DNA from: an uncultured Faecalibaculum sp.
GTDB taxonomy: Bacteria; Bacillota_I; Bacilli_A; Erysipelotrichales; Erysipelotrichaceae
Direction: 5' to 3'
NCBI RefSeq assembly: GCF_910588395.1
Contig: NZ_CAJUPA010000029.1
Location: 1 to 32,308, forward strand
DNA: 32,308 nucleotides
Position numbers and translations under genes: made by a program. Every line of letters starts with the position of its first letter. Position 1 is the first letter of the stretch. The notes below the pieces were generated by a model. It did no database searches. It was not told the origin of the DNA and was given only the letters and a program-made list of their open reading frames with translations. Positions 23,026 to 29,786 of this stretch are shown here, piece after piece.

Positions 23026-23807
23026 GTGTCGCTCCTTTCTTCCTGTCCTGCCCATTCGTAGTGCAGGCCGTTTTTGGCTCTGCCGCTTTCGATTGTGTCC
23101 GTCACGCAGTAATGCGTGACGCCCAAATCACGGGCTGCCGCGGCTGTGCTGGGCCAGACTTCGCCGGTCTCCACACAGCGCACTGATCTTTGATTATTTC
23201 TGCCCGAAGCGATTTCCACCTGTGGCAGCGGATTCAGGGAAAAGTTCATCAAATCCGGTTTTGCCACTTCTTCGGGTGCCAGATAGTACAGGACACCGTT
23301 TGGGTCTATTGCCTTGATGCAGTGGATCCCGTCAACAGATTTCAGGATGGTAACCGGTACAGGTCTCACCATCTTTTTGCTAAGACTGTGACCTATTGCC
23401 AGAGCTTCCTGCCCCTGAGAAAGTCCCAGAGATTTCAGCATCGGGTCCGGCATAGTCGGGTCTTCCATCCATGCCAGTACCTCGGGAGGTGCATCGACGC
23501 GCCCATTTTCGATGCGCTCTACCCAGCCGTAGGAGTGGCCGAAAATTCCAGCCAGTTCCTTCCGGGTTATCCCCAGCTCCAGACGTTTGTGTCTCAGCCG
23601 TCCGCCAGGTGTGTCATCCCCTGCGGGTTTGTTTGTTTCTTCAACGTCCTCCCAGTGGAGATCAAAGGCTGCGTTTCCAAACTCCATGGCCCTTTTGAGA
23701 TACGTTGCCCATCTGCTGTCTTTCCCAAAGGCGGCACAGGCCTCTGCCATACTGCCGAAGACTTCGCCTGTTTCCACACACCGGACAGGTCTGCCCGGGA
23801 AGCTCAT
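23022..23807 (-). CDS. NUMOD-like / HTH / NUMOD-like protein without a nuclease
   Basis: 261 residues. Two similar modules sit at the ends: residues 6-52 (RPVRCVETGEVFGSMAEACA) and about 206-253 (RSVRCVETGEVWPSTAAAAR, then GLHYEW). They resemble the nuclease-associated DNA-binding repeats (NUMOD1/IENR1) of homing endonucleases. Between them lies an XRE-like HTH (RLRHKRLELGITRKELAGIF, VERIENGRVD), then an unassigned region (PVPVTILKSVDGIHCIKA). No GIY-YIG or HNH motif is seen. It may be a DNA-binding regulator or replication accessory protein. It overlaps both neighbours by four bases. Confidence 0.75.
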   Translation of the reverse strand: MSFPGRPVRCVETGEVFGSMAEACAAFGKDSRWATYLKRAMEFGNAAFDLHWEDVEETNKPAGDDTPGGRLRHKRLELGITRKELAGIFGHSYGWVERIENGRVDAPPEVLAWMEDPTMPDPMLKSLGLSQGQEALAIGHSLSKKMVRPVPVTILKSVDGIHCIKAIDPNGVLYYLAPEEVAKPDLMNFSLNPLPQVEIASGRNNQRSVRCVETGEVWPSTAAAARDLGVTHYCVTDTIESGRAKNGLHYEWAGQEERSDT

Positions 23808-24445
23808 TTTTCGTCCTCCAGCGCCAGCCGCAGGTAGTTCATGGCTTTGTGCAGGTCAGAATCCCGACTCTCTCCAGCCTTCCGGCCAGCTCTGGCGACG
23901 TACTTCAAGACGTTCCCCAGACAGAAATCCAGCCCCCAGGCTTTGATGACTGCGATTGGTTCCGGGTCCAGTTTGTAATGGTCCGGGGTTTCGTGAGAGT
24001 TCTTTTTGGGGGGCGCCGGAGTCACGCTGTCGTCTTCCAGCGGCTCGTAATTTTTAAGAAATTCGCGACCATCCACGAAGTATGCCCCATCGTCATAAAT
24101 GAGGTCTACATACGGCTCTGGACTAAACCAATTCATTATTCGTCCAATATAAACAGTTCTGTCGGGATGTCCCTTCAACCGCCAAATTTGTCCAGGAAAC
24201 AGAGGCATTTCTTGAGGTGTTCCCAATCCCTGCGAAGGTTCTTCCGGACTTTCGTGAAGGTTCAGCAGCAGGGCTTTCACCTTTTCTGCTGCCGCTTCGG
24301 CTTCTTCTTCGGTGCGGAAGCAGTTGCCAAAATTGAAACACATCCTGTCAACTTCATCGTCACGCCAACAGAAGGGAATTACTTCGCCATCTGCTGGAAT
24401 ACTCCAGTACATCTCATCGAATTCCGGCTTCCATCTTTCAGTCAT
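23804..24445 (-). CDS. DUF3310-containing protein with unknown N-terminus
   Basis: 213 residues. The C-terminal 65 (PDHYKLDPEPIAVIKAWGLD, then FCLGNVLKYVARAGRK, DLHKAMNYLRLALE) are a DUF3310 domain, common in Bacillota phages and linked by annotation to nucleotide metabolism, though not firmly tested. The first 140 hold an unassigned aromatic region (WKPEFDEMYWSIPADGEVIP) and an EEEAEAAAEKVKALL helix, plus a beta-like part (IWRLKGHPDRTVYIGRIM). It overlaps neighbours at ATGA on both sides. Confidence 0.8.
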   Translation of the reverse strand: MTERWKPEFDEMYWSIPADGEVIPFCWRDDEVDRMCFNFGNCFRTEEEAEAAAEKVKALLLNLHESPEEPSQGLGTPQEMPLFPGQIWRLKGHPDRTVYIGRIMNWFSPEPYVDLIYDDGAYFVDGREFLKNYEPLEDDSVTPAPPKKNSHETPDHYKLDPEPIAVIKAWGLDFCLGNVLKYVARAGRKAGESRDSDLHKAMNYLRLALEDEK

Positions 24446-24723
24446 TCCATTGCCTCCAGCTTCTCTTTGATCGTGTCCTTGAAAGAAGCTGCTGCAGCCG
24501 CCAGTGTTGCCAGGTCGGTGACTGTTTCGTTCTCAACGTTCTCTTTGAGCATGATGTCCAGGCATGAAGTCATAGCCTGGGAGATTTTTGCGTAATGTCC
24601 CAGCGTCTCGTACCTGGGCTTTTCCTGCCCATCCCGAGAATCAACGAATGTTCCGCGATACCGGAGTATGCGCCATTCGTATTTATCGGCATCCAGCCAA
24701 TAGTCGTTTGTAATTTCAATCAT
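24442..24723 (-). CDS. Unknown early protein
   Basis: 93 residues, starting MIEITNDYWLDADKYEWRIL. An N-terminal aromatic beta-like part is followed by a helical Ala/Thr-rich C-terminus (TVTDLATLAAAAASFKDTIK). Similar short proteins occur in Bacillota phage early regions, but I cannot name a family. GAGGAAAAGGA precedes the ATG; the stop overlaps the DUF3310 gene. Confidence 0.68.
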   Translation of the reverse strand: MIEITNDYWLDADKYEWRILRYRGTFVDSRDGQEKPRYETLGHYAKISQAMTSCLDIMLKENVENETVTDLATLAAAAASFKDTIKEKLEAME

Positions 24724-24735
24724 TTCCTTTTCCTC

Positions 24736-24909
24736 TCATCGGTTGGCTTCCACAAAGAGCATCCGGTTCAGTTTCTTTTCCTCCGCCAGCAGCTGCTTCC
24801 GGAGCTTTTCAATTTTGGCGAAACCCGCACCGTGGATTTTTGCCTGGTACAGGTCATGGTGCCGCTGGGCAATCACTGCCCGCTGCTTACTGATTTCAAT
24901 TTCGTTCAT
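24736..24909 (-). CDS. Small helical early protein
   Basis: 57 residues from MNEIEISKQRAVIAQRHHDL to LNRMLFVEANR, a basic helical protein likely to form a coiled coil (FAKIEKLRKQLLAEEKKLNR). The ATG at 24909 has GGAGGGA upstream and overlaps the preceding stop (ATGA). Function unknown. Confidence 0.62.
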   Translation of the reverse strand: MNEIEISKQRAVIAQRHHDLYQAKIHGAGFAKIEKLRKQLLAEEKKLNRMLFVEANR

Positions 24910-25100
24910 TCTTCCCTCCACAGCTCCGCAGCCGGCAGCTTACGGTACAGATCTACACGGGCAAGTGCCGCCTGGTAGTATTCTTCGTAGAGAGGTTCAA
25001 GCGGCGTGTGTATGTCTGTCCCAAGGCAGCGGTTTTCAACGCGTGTGTGTTCCCAGACGCGGTAGCCGCCTTTCTCTTTGATAATTTGGTATTCCGTCAT
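24906..25100 (-). CDS. Unknown early protein
   Basis: 64 residues, MTEYQIIKEKGGYRVWEHTR... A charged, aromatic protein with a YEEYYQAALARVDLYRKL helix. The start at 25100 follows the preceding stop by 2 bases; an ATG four codons upstream is possible. Both ribosome sites are weak, so it probably relies on coupling. Confidence 0.6.
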   Translation of the reverse strand: MTEYQIIKEKGGYRVWEHTRVENRCLGTDIHTPLEPLYEEYYQAALARVDLYRKLPAAELWREE

Positions 25101-25102
25101 TT

Positions 25103-25342
25103 CTATTCCCATTCTTTCACGTATGATTCAATGCGTCTGATGGTCTCCAGCTGCGACTTCGTGGGCTGGACACTCATCCTGCGGATTGCCCGGTAAGCGG
25201 CCAAAGCTGCCTGCAGACAGTCAAACCAGGCGACATGTGTCCCGTCCTTGACTAATCTATAAAGTGGTGATTTTTGCCATTCCAGCCGGTGGACTGTGAA
25301 ACCATCGTCCAGCGGCAGCAGCCCATCAGTCATTTTTGGCAT
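25103..25342 (-). CDS. Unknown early protein
   Basis: 79 residues. It begins MPKMTDGLLPLDDGFTVHRL, with WQKSPLYRLVKDGTHVAWFD and an AALAAYRAIRRM helix. AAAGGA at good distance supports the ATG at 25342 over the one three codons in. It overlaps the upstream gene by 17 bases. The family is not recognised. Confidence 0.65.
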   Translation of the reverse strand: MPKMTDGLLPLDDGFTVHRLEWQKSPLYRLVKDGTHVAWFDCLQAALAAYRAIRRMSVQPTKSQLETIRRIESYVKEWE

Positions 25343-25619
25343 CTGCTTCTATCCTTTTGACAAACTCCCGAACTTCTTCGTCTGTGATACCGATGTCGTG
25401 CAGATTTACCCAGGGACTCACGCTGTCCAGATAAGACTCTTTCGGGATGTCCTCGTGGGAAGGCATCTTTTCCAGCGGTTCGATAAGCCCCAGAATGTCG
25501 ATGATCCGTGTGTCAACGCCATCTATAAAATTGCGCGGTGCCCCGGCTGCGATACCGTACCCGGCGATGAAGTCCCAGAGAGCGTTAATGTCAGCTTTTG
25601 CTTTTTCTCCTGGTGTCAT
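25326..25619 (-). CDS. Unknown early protein
   Basis: 97 residues (MTPGEKAKADINALWDFIAG...). An acidic, mainly helical protein with a DILGLIEPLEKMP helix and a VREFVKRIEADAKND end. It overlaps the upstream gene as ATGA. No motif is recognised. Confidence 0.63.
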   Translation of the reverse strand: MTPGEKAKADINALWDFIAGYGIAAGAPRNFIDGVDTRIIDILGLIEPLEKMPSHEDIPKESYLDSVSPWVNLHDIGITDEEVREFVKRIEADAKND

Positions 25620-25876
25620 TTCCCTTCTCCTTTCTGCGTGATATCCGCCATTGTGTAAATTCCGTTGTTCCTCTTGCTCAGGAAGTCACTGAGTTTGTTC
25701 AGCTCTTCCACAGCTGTCTCCGGGCTCCAGTAGTAGCCCAGGTCAATCCGGGTCTGACAGTTTTCTGTTTTGGCCCGTACGATGTAATGATCTTTGTCAT
25801 TCGGATGCTCAACCGCGAACAGCTGGATACTGTCAGCGTTGACCATCTGCCCGGTCACTGTTTTGATAATCAGCAT
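25616..25876 (-). CDS. Unknown early protein, Sm-like beta pattern
   Basis: 86 residues from MLIIKTVTGQMVNADSIQLF. A predicted beta strand pattern (IIKTVTGQMV, HYIVRAKTENCQTRIDLG) precedes a helix (AVEELNKLSDFLSKR). AAAGGA before the ATG at 25876 decides against the longer frame starting at 25936. It overlaps the next gene upstream by 44 bases. Confidence 0.65.
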   Translation of the reverse strand: MLIIKTVTGQMVNADSIQLFAVEHPNDKDHYIVRAKTENCQTRIDLGYYWSPETAVEELNKLSDFLSKRNNGIYTMADITQKGEGK

Positions 25877-26003
25877 TCTCTTTGTCCTTTCCGCATGTCT
25901 GGACGATCTCGAAACCGTCCGGGTCGTGCTTGTCATAAATGATGTATTCCGTTATGGCGTGCGGGCAGTTCCCGCAGCAGTTTGTACATTTCTTTTCTGT
26001 CAT
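25833..26003 (-). CDS. Small Cys-rich early protein
   Basis: 56 residues, MTEKKCTNCCGNCPHAITEY... The CTNCCGNC cluster and a later Cys (VQTCGK) could bind a metal. GGAGA is near the ATG. It starts the second block of leftward early genes after a 220-base gap and overlaps the following gene by 44 bases, an unusually long overlap here. Confidence 0.55.
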   Translation of the reverse strand: MTEKKCTNCCGNCPHAITEYIIYDKHDPDGFEIVQTCGKDKENADYQNSDRADGQR

Positions 26004-26054
26004 ATAAGTCTCCGGTGCCAGGCTTGTAACGCCGGGCAAGTGGTGCCAGCGGGC

Positions 26055-26076
26055 GGTGGATACAAGGTGGATACAA
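26055..26076. repeat. Tandem 11-bp direct repeat
   Basis: GGTGGATACAA occurs twice in tandem in the only sizeable gap of the early operon. It is near the start of the second early gene block and could be a protein-binding site or a remnant. Confidence 0.6.
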
Positions 26077-26201
26077 TAAGTAGGAAGTGAATTTTAGGAA
26101 TGTCCATGGCAGCGTATGTAAACATGGCACGCTTCTACACCACCTGCACTTATCCCGGCCTTACCAGCCCGGCACCGTTGTGCTATAATTCCGTTGTGTG
26201 T

Positions 26202-26226
26202 GTCGCCCTATGTGGCGGCTTTTTTA
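26202..26226 (+). terminator. Plus-strand hairpin with T run
   Basis: The arms GTCGCC and GGCGGC, loop CTATGT, are followed by TTTTTTA on the plus strand. A TATAAT at 26184-26189 lies just before it. The plus strand has no gene here, so it may end antisense transcription into the early operon. Confidence 0.5.
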
Positions 26227-26424
26227 GTTTCTGTAAAAATCTTCAATGTCCGTACTCAGATGCTGGATGGCTTCCATCAGCTCTCCGGCAAGGATGACTA
26301 ACCCCTGCGCGTATTCTGCATCTGTCCCTCTTTCCATCAGCTCCCCGCCGATATCCTTGGCAAGGAACCCAGCTGCTGTGTCCAGAGCGCCGTAGACTTT
26401 GTCCAGGTTCTTTCCGTATTCCAT
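26224..26424 (-). CDS. Unknown early helical protein
   Basis: 66 residues. MEYGKNLDKVYGALDTAAGF...HLSTDIEDFYRN is acidic and helical. Its ATG overlaps the methyltransferase stop as TAATG, so translation is coupled. The longer frame in the same register is a shadow of the methyltransferase gene. Function unknown; it may act with the enzyme. Confidence 0.65.
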   Translation of the reverse strand: MEYGKNLDKVYGALDTAAGFLAKDIGGELMERGTDAEYAQGLVILAGELMEAIQHLSTDIEDFYRN

Positions 26425-26897
26425 TAGTCTTCCTCCTTCATGAAGCAGATCCAGTGTGTCTTTGACTGCTGTGGTTTGTGGTTTCCAAACAGTGGCTTGT
26501 GATCTGTACAAGCCAGCACTTTCTTCAGCGGAATCTGAACTTCGGACCATTTGAAGATGAGGGCCCCACCAGGCTTCAGAACCCTGAAACACTCTTTGAA
26601 TCCGTCTCGAATCATGTCTGGCCAGTTGTCTTCCAGAACTCCGTACTTGGCGCGCAGCCAAGATTTAGGACCGGCCCAGGTAAGGTGTGGCGGGTCAAAA
26701 ACCACCAGATTGAATGTGTTGTTCGGAAACGGAAGATTCGTGAAGTCTGCAAGAACGTCCGGATCTACTTCTGAATGGAATCCTTGAAACTCAATAGTTT
26801 CTTTTCTGCAGTCCAGATAAATGGCATCCGGATGATGTTTGTTAAACCAGAACATCTTTGAACCACAGCAGGCATCTAAAACCTTTGCGGTAGTCAT
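26424..26897 (-). CDS. SAM-dependent methyltransferase (class I)
   Basis: 157 residues. Motif I-like VLDACCGSKMFWF is at the N-terminus; VVFDPPHLTW with DPPH and a GALIFKWSEVQIPL strand follow. The DPPH core resembles amino-methyltransferases acting on adenine, though no target-recognition domain is seen and a small-molecule or RNA substrate is possible. No restriction enzyme gene is near, so if it acts on DNA it is an orphan, perhaps for anti-restriction. GGAGG touches the ATG directly, a poor spacing; the start overlaps the preceding stop (ATGA), so coupling is likely. Confidence 0.78.
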   Translation of the reverse strand: MTTAKVLDACCGSKMFWFNKHHPDAIYLDCRKETIEFQGFHSEVDPDVLADFTNLPFPNNTFNLVVFDPPHLTWAGPKSWLRAKYGVLEDNWPDMIRDGFKECFRVLKPGGALIFKWSEVQIPLKKVLACTDHKPLFGNHKPQQSKTHWICFMKEED

Positions 26898-27082
26898 CCT
26901 CCAAACACCGCCCGGAATACCGTGGGCGCTGCCAGTACCGCAGCCACCAGCAGCGGTATCCCGACCCACATCAGGATGTCGTCCACCAGCTCACGTCTCT
27001 GCTGCCGCTCAGCTTCCTGCCGAGCAAGAATCTCCTGACGGTCAGTTTCCTGTCGCCATTCGCTGTAAAATTCTGGAATCAC
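26894..27082 (-). CDS. Small membrane protein
   Basis: 62 residues. A Gln/Glu/Arg-rich N-terminus (EWRQETDRQEILARQEAERQ) is followed by one transmembrane segment (ILMWVGIPLLVAAVLAAPTV). The start is GTG at 27082, with GAGGAGG at good distance. The stop overlaps the methyltransferase start. Function unknown. Confidence 0.6.
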   Translation of the reverse strand: MIPEFYSEWRQETDRQEILARQEAERQQRRELVDDILMWVGIPLLVAAVLAAPTVFRAVFGG

Positions 27083-27306
27083 GGTCTTACCTCCTCATCA
27101 AGCAGGTCCATCAGCTGCTGGAGCTTCTTTTCTGCGTCTTTGACTTGTTCTTCCGCCGAACATGCAGCCGAGCTGGCGGAAGATGCCCATGACTCAGCTT
27201 CATCGGCTATGTCGGCCGCGTTTTTCGCCTCTCGCTTTGCTTCTGTGAGCAGGCTGCGCATGTCTTTGACCGCCTGGATGATCTTTTCTTTTTTGGAGTC
27301 AGTCAT
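27079..27306 (-). CDS. Coiled-coil early protein
   Basis: 75 residues. After MTDSKKEKIIQAVKDMRSLL the whole chain is an Ala/Glu-rich coiled coil (EAKREAKNAADIADEAESWA, AEEQVKDAEKKLQQLMDLL). It could be a scaffold or interaction protein. GGAGG precedes the ATG, which lies within the last bases of the upstream gene. Confidence 0.62.
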   Translation of the reverse strand: MTDSKKEKIIQAVKDMRSLLTEAKREAKNAADIADEAESWASSASSAACSAEEQVKDAEKKLQQLMDLLDEEVRP

Positions 27307-27556
27307 CGTACTCCTCCAGCTTTGCGTCTCTCCAGGCGCATTTTTCGTCCAGCAAGTCCAGGACCGTGTCGGTAATCCGTTCCATGTAGTCCTCGACCAT
27401 TGCCGGAGTTTCTACCCGCTCAGCTCTGGGAGACTTGTCGTTCCAGATTGCTTCTGCGATAAGCAGGGCCACAGAAAGTTCTAAACCGTCTGACTTGCGA
27501 TAGATCATCTGACTCCGAAGGTTTCCTTTGGGAGTTCGCACTTCAATGTGTTTCAT
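27299..27556 (-). CDS. Unknown early protein
   Basis: 85 residues, starting MKHIEVRTPKGNLRSQMIYR. A beta-like N-terminus and a helical acidic second half (MVEDYMERITDTVLDLLDEK). AAAAGGAG precedes the start, which overlaps the HTH gene's stop. The family is not recognised. Confidence 0.63.
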   Translation of the reverse strand: MKHIEVRTPKGNLRSQMIYRKSDGLELSVALLIAEAIWNDKSPRAERVETPAMVEDYMERITDTVLDLLDEKCAWRDAKLEEYDD

Positions 27557-27762
27557 TCTTCAATCTCCTTTTCTTCGTTGCCAACTCCCCAGTCACCACG
27601 CTCCCAGCGTTCAAAGTCGGCTCGGTTGATGTAGTAGTAAAGCCTGGTTCCGGAACCCTTCCAGCAGTTGCCGAAAGGGAACCTTCCCCGCTGAATTCCA
27701 ATTCTGAGTGCCTGCCCGCTGATTCCCATCCGCTGGGCGCACTCTTCGACTCGCATTTTCAT
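27553..27762 (-). CDS. MerR/excisionase-like HTH protein
   Basis: 69 residues. MKMRVEECAQRMGISGQALR, then GIQRGRFPFG and RLYYYINRADFERWERGDW match the winged HTH (HTH_17) of excisionases and small DNA-binding phage proteins, though longer than most Xis. It sits in the early operon, not beside the integrase, so it may be a regulator rather than Xis. AAAGG precedes the ATG. Confidence 0.75.
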   Translation of the reverse strand: MKMRVEECAQRMGISGQALRIGIQRGRFPFGNCWKGSGTRLYYYINRADFERWERGDWGVGNEEKEIEE

Positions 27763-27783
27763 TTTTTGATACCTTTTCTGCGT

Positions 27784-27999
27784 TCAGCGGCGGCCCATAG
27801 GAATCCGACTTAAGTGTTCGATCAAGTCCGGATTTTCAATCAGGCGGTTCAAGGCTCCGCGCATTTCCTCCAGCTGCTCTACCGTTGGCTTTTTGCTGAA
27901 AACGAAGCTCACGCCGTCTTTGGTTTTCACCAACCTCCTGCAAAGGTGATGCGGGAGGAAATCCCCGGGCTTCGGTGCGATTGTTTTTTCCTTTGTCAT
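27784..27999 (-). CDS. Unknown early protein
   Basis: 71 residues. It starts MTKEKTIAPKPGDFLPHHLC, contains a VSFVFSKKPTVEQLEEMRGA stretch and a helical end. GAGGATC precedes the ATG, which overlaps the preceding stop. No domain is recognised. Confidence 0.6.
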   Translation of the reverse strand: MTKEKTIAPKPGDFLPHHLCRRLVKTKDGVSFVFSKKPTVEQLEEMRGALNRLIENPDLIEHLSRIPMGRR

Positions 28000-28199
28000 T
28001 TGATCCTCTCAATCTCTTTTTCAAACTCTCGGCCGACAATGTACAGAGCCTGTTCATAAGCTGCATACTGGCCATCCAGGTATTCCGGCTCACAGAGCTC
28101 TGCATCTGGCGAACTGTGAATACAGTCCTTTTCCCAAGTGAGTTCTTTGAGCAGCCTTTCCTTCATGTACTGGAGCTTTTTTATTACTTCTTCTGTCAT
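27996..28199 (-). CDS. Unknown helical early protein
   Basis: 67 residues. Mainly helical (MTEEVIKKLQYMKERLLKEL, then YEQALYIVGREFEKEIERIK). It overlaps the upstream and downstream genes at ATGA junctions. Function unknown. Confidence 0.6.
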   Translation of the reverse strand: MTEEVIKKLQYMKERLLKELTWEKDCIHSSPDAELCEPEYLDGQYAAYEQALYIVGREFEKEIERIK

Positions 28200-28405
28200 T
28201 CGTGTATGTCCTTTTTGTACCCATTCCGGCGCAGATACTGTCTGTAAACATCCATCGCCCTAATCAGGCTGCAGGGATAAATCTTTCTGCAGGTCATCGT
28301 TTCCGAATCATGGCCATATGCGATAGCGAAACCATTCCGCCTTTTAAGCAGCGCGATTTCTCCGTCCATGTAGTAGGGCTGAAAACTGGCGAGCACTTTT
28401 GTCAT
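28196..28405 (-). CDS. Unknown early protein, second gene of early operon
   Basis: 69 residues. MTKVLASFQPYYMDGEIALL is followed by KRRNGFAIAYGHD and a C-terminal helix (SLIRAMDVYRQYLRRNG). AAAGGA precedes the ATG at 28405; the longer frame to 28543 overlaps the Cro-like gene. No family is recognised. Confidence 0.62.
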   Translation of the reverse strand: MTKVLASFQPYYMDGEIALLKRRNGFAIAYGHDSETMTCRKIYPCSLIRAMDVYRQYLRRNGYKKDIHE

Positions 28406-28418
28406 GTATATGTCCTTT

Positions 28419-28658
28419 CTATGTGGTGTGATTACACCTTTCGTGTACACTCTCGGTAAAAAAAATATTCTCCACCGTTTCCCCCAGCGCATCTGCAAGG
28501 CGAATTTTGATGATGTCTTTGGGCGTACGAATACCCGCTTCATAGTTGTTTACTGCCGATTGCCGTACACCTGCCTTGCGGGCTAGTTCCTCTTGCGTTA
28601 GCCCTTGACGTTCTCTCAGCCTTTTGATTCGCTTTCCCACATCTTCAATATTGGGCAT
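28419..28658 (-). CDS. Cro-like repressor, XRE family HTH
   Basis: 79 residues. A single HTH covers residues 9-55 (RIKRLRERQGLTQEELARKA, SAVNNYEAGIRTPKDIIKI) with a short tail. GGGAGG precedes the ATG at 28658. First gene of the leftward early operon and divergent from the CI-like repressor: the position of Cro. The promoter at 28686-28714 has an operator in its spacer, and a further operator copy lies inside the 3' end of this gene (28433-28447). Confidence 0.85.
   Translation of the reverse strand: MPNIEDVGKRIKRLRERQGLTQEELARKAGVRQSAVNNYEAGIRTPKDIIKIRLADALGETVENIFFTESVHERCNHTT
28433..28447. promoter_or_regulatory. Distal operator copy in the 3' end of cro
   Basis: TACACCTTTCGTGTA matches the operators at 28698 and 28713 (TACAC N5 GTGTA). 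It lies about 250 bases from them, inside the end of the Cro-like gene. Its place suggests DNA looping or a leftover. Confidence 0.65.
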
Positions 28659-28685
28659 TTCCGTCACCTCCCTTCCGGCACACCG

Positions 28686-28769
28686 AGCATAACACCGTAC
28701 ACATTCCGTGTAAACACTTTTCGTGTACATTTTTCCTTGTCTGCCTTTTCCAAATTCACACTCCGTGAT
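28686..28769. promoter_or_regulatory. CI/Cro switch: promoter and three operators
   Basis: The leftward promoter is TTTACA (28714-28709), a 17-base spacer, then TATGCT (28691-28686). Operators follow the pattern TACAC N5 GTGTA: TACACATTCCGTGTA (28698-28712), AACACTTTTCGTGTA directly next to it (28713-28727), and a weaker TTCACACTCCGTGAT (28755-28769) before the repressor gene. TATTAT at 28769-28774 is a likely -10 box for the rightward repressor promoter. Confidence 0.8.
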
Positions 28770-28795
28770 ATTATTTTGTCAACGGAGGAAGTGAT

Positions 28796-29461
28796 ATGAC
28801 AGTTTTAGGCGATAGGATGCGGAATCTGCGCAAAGAGAAAAACAAATCTCTTGCCGAAATGTCCAAGGAGACGGGTCTGACAAGGTCTGCTATTTCTAAT
28901 TACGAAAACGGCATCAGAAAGCCCCGTCAAGAAACCCTAGAATTGATTACTGATTATTTTAATGTTGATACCGATTACTTGCTGGGAAGAACAGACGTGA
29001 AAAACGTTCTGAATCTTGATGGCATTTATAACGCCGGCTATAAGGCCGGGGTCAAAGAGAATCTGAATCAAATCAACTTGCAGCCGGTACCTGTCTATGA
29101 CGCCATTTCCTGCGGAACAGGTTCATGGATCGGGGAACGCCCAGAGTCTTATGTGGGGATACCGGAAACTATGCTCAGCCCGGCTTGCCAATATTTCGCA
29201 AACAAAGCCGCCGGGGATTCCATGGTGCCAAAGATTCATCCCGGGGATTACGTGGTATTTGAAGAGTCTCCTTCTATACCGAGCGGAGCAATCGGGAGTT
29301 TCAGCCTCAATGGAGAGTATTACTGTAAACGCCTGAAACGATTCCCCAATGGTCAAATCTGGCTGTACTCGGAAAATACGAATTACCAGCCAATACTGGT
29401 AACCCCAGAAGACGATTTCCGGGTACTTGGAAAATACAAACTCAGAATCACAGAAGATTAA
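28796..29461 (+). CDS. CI-like repressor with LexA-type self-cleavage domain
   Basis: 221 residues. HTH at 10-55 (LAEMSKETGLTRSAISNYEN). The C-terminal S24 domain has a Cys106-Gly107 cleavage site in AISCGTG, the Ser nucleophile in AGDSMVPKIHPGD (Ser142) and the Lys in EYYCKRLKR (about 178). It is expected to hold the leftward operon off and to be inactivated through RecA after DNA damage. GGAGG precedes the ATG. The repressor is followed by a small unknown gene and the Ltp lipoprotein, a lysogeny unit expressed from the prophage. Confidence 0.93.
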   Translation: MTVLGDRMRNLRKEKNKSLAEMSKETGLTRSAISNYENGIRKPRQETLELITDYFNVDTDYLLGRTDVKNVLNLDGIYNAGYKAGVKENLNQINLQPVPVYDAISCGTGSWIGERPESYVGIPETMLSPACQYFANKAAGDSMVPKIHPGDYVVFEESPSIPSGAIGSFSLNGEYYCKRLKRFPNGQIWLYSENTNYQPILVTPEDDFRVLGKYKLRITED

Positions 29462-29473
29462 GAAAGGATAATT

Positions 29474-29770
29474 ATGTTCAAAGGATTAATGAAAGCCTTC
29501 AAAGAAGGCTACAACGGAACGACAGGTCAGGATAACCCGAAGGCTCATATCTTTCCTGTCAGAGGATTCCGTGACGATGACTCTATTCTCGGTGATGACA
29601 TCGAACTGGAAAAGGATAAAAAGAACGATTGGAAAGTCATTCATGAAGACCACACTATTGGCTGGATAACCGCCCCTGGATTCACTTTGGATGATTTTGA
29701 AGACAACGAGATTCTGCAGATCCAGAAGAAAGACGGAAAAGCTGTTGTGGTTTTTCTACCTATGGAATAG
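29474..29770 (+). CDS. Unknown small protein in the lysogeny unit
   Basis: 98 residues starting MFKGLMKAFKEGYNGTTGQD. An acidic protein with alternating strand-like stretches (WKVIHEDHTIGWITAPGF) and a VVVFLPME end. No family recognised. It starts 12 bases after the repressor stop with GAAAGGA, and the lipoprotein gene starts 16 bases after it, so it is probably expressed in the lysogen. It may serve as a lysogenic-conversion or exclusion factor. Confidence 0.72.
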   Translation: MFKGLMKAFKEGYNGTTGQDNPKAHIFPVRGFRDDDSILGDDIELEKDKKNDWKVIHEDHTIGWITAPGFTLDDFEDNEILQIQKKDGKAVVVFLPME

Positions 29771-29786
29771 CGAAGGGTATTTGATT

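Noticed and set aside
26184..26226. Small plus-strand RNA gene from TATAAT to hairpin
   Set aside because: The terminator begins about 12 bases after the -10 box, too close for a transcript, and no good -35 box is present.
27553..27762. Excisionase (Xis) as a firm call
   Set aside because: The fold fits, but it is over 3 kb from the integrase and inside the early operon, so only an Xis-like HTH is claimed.
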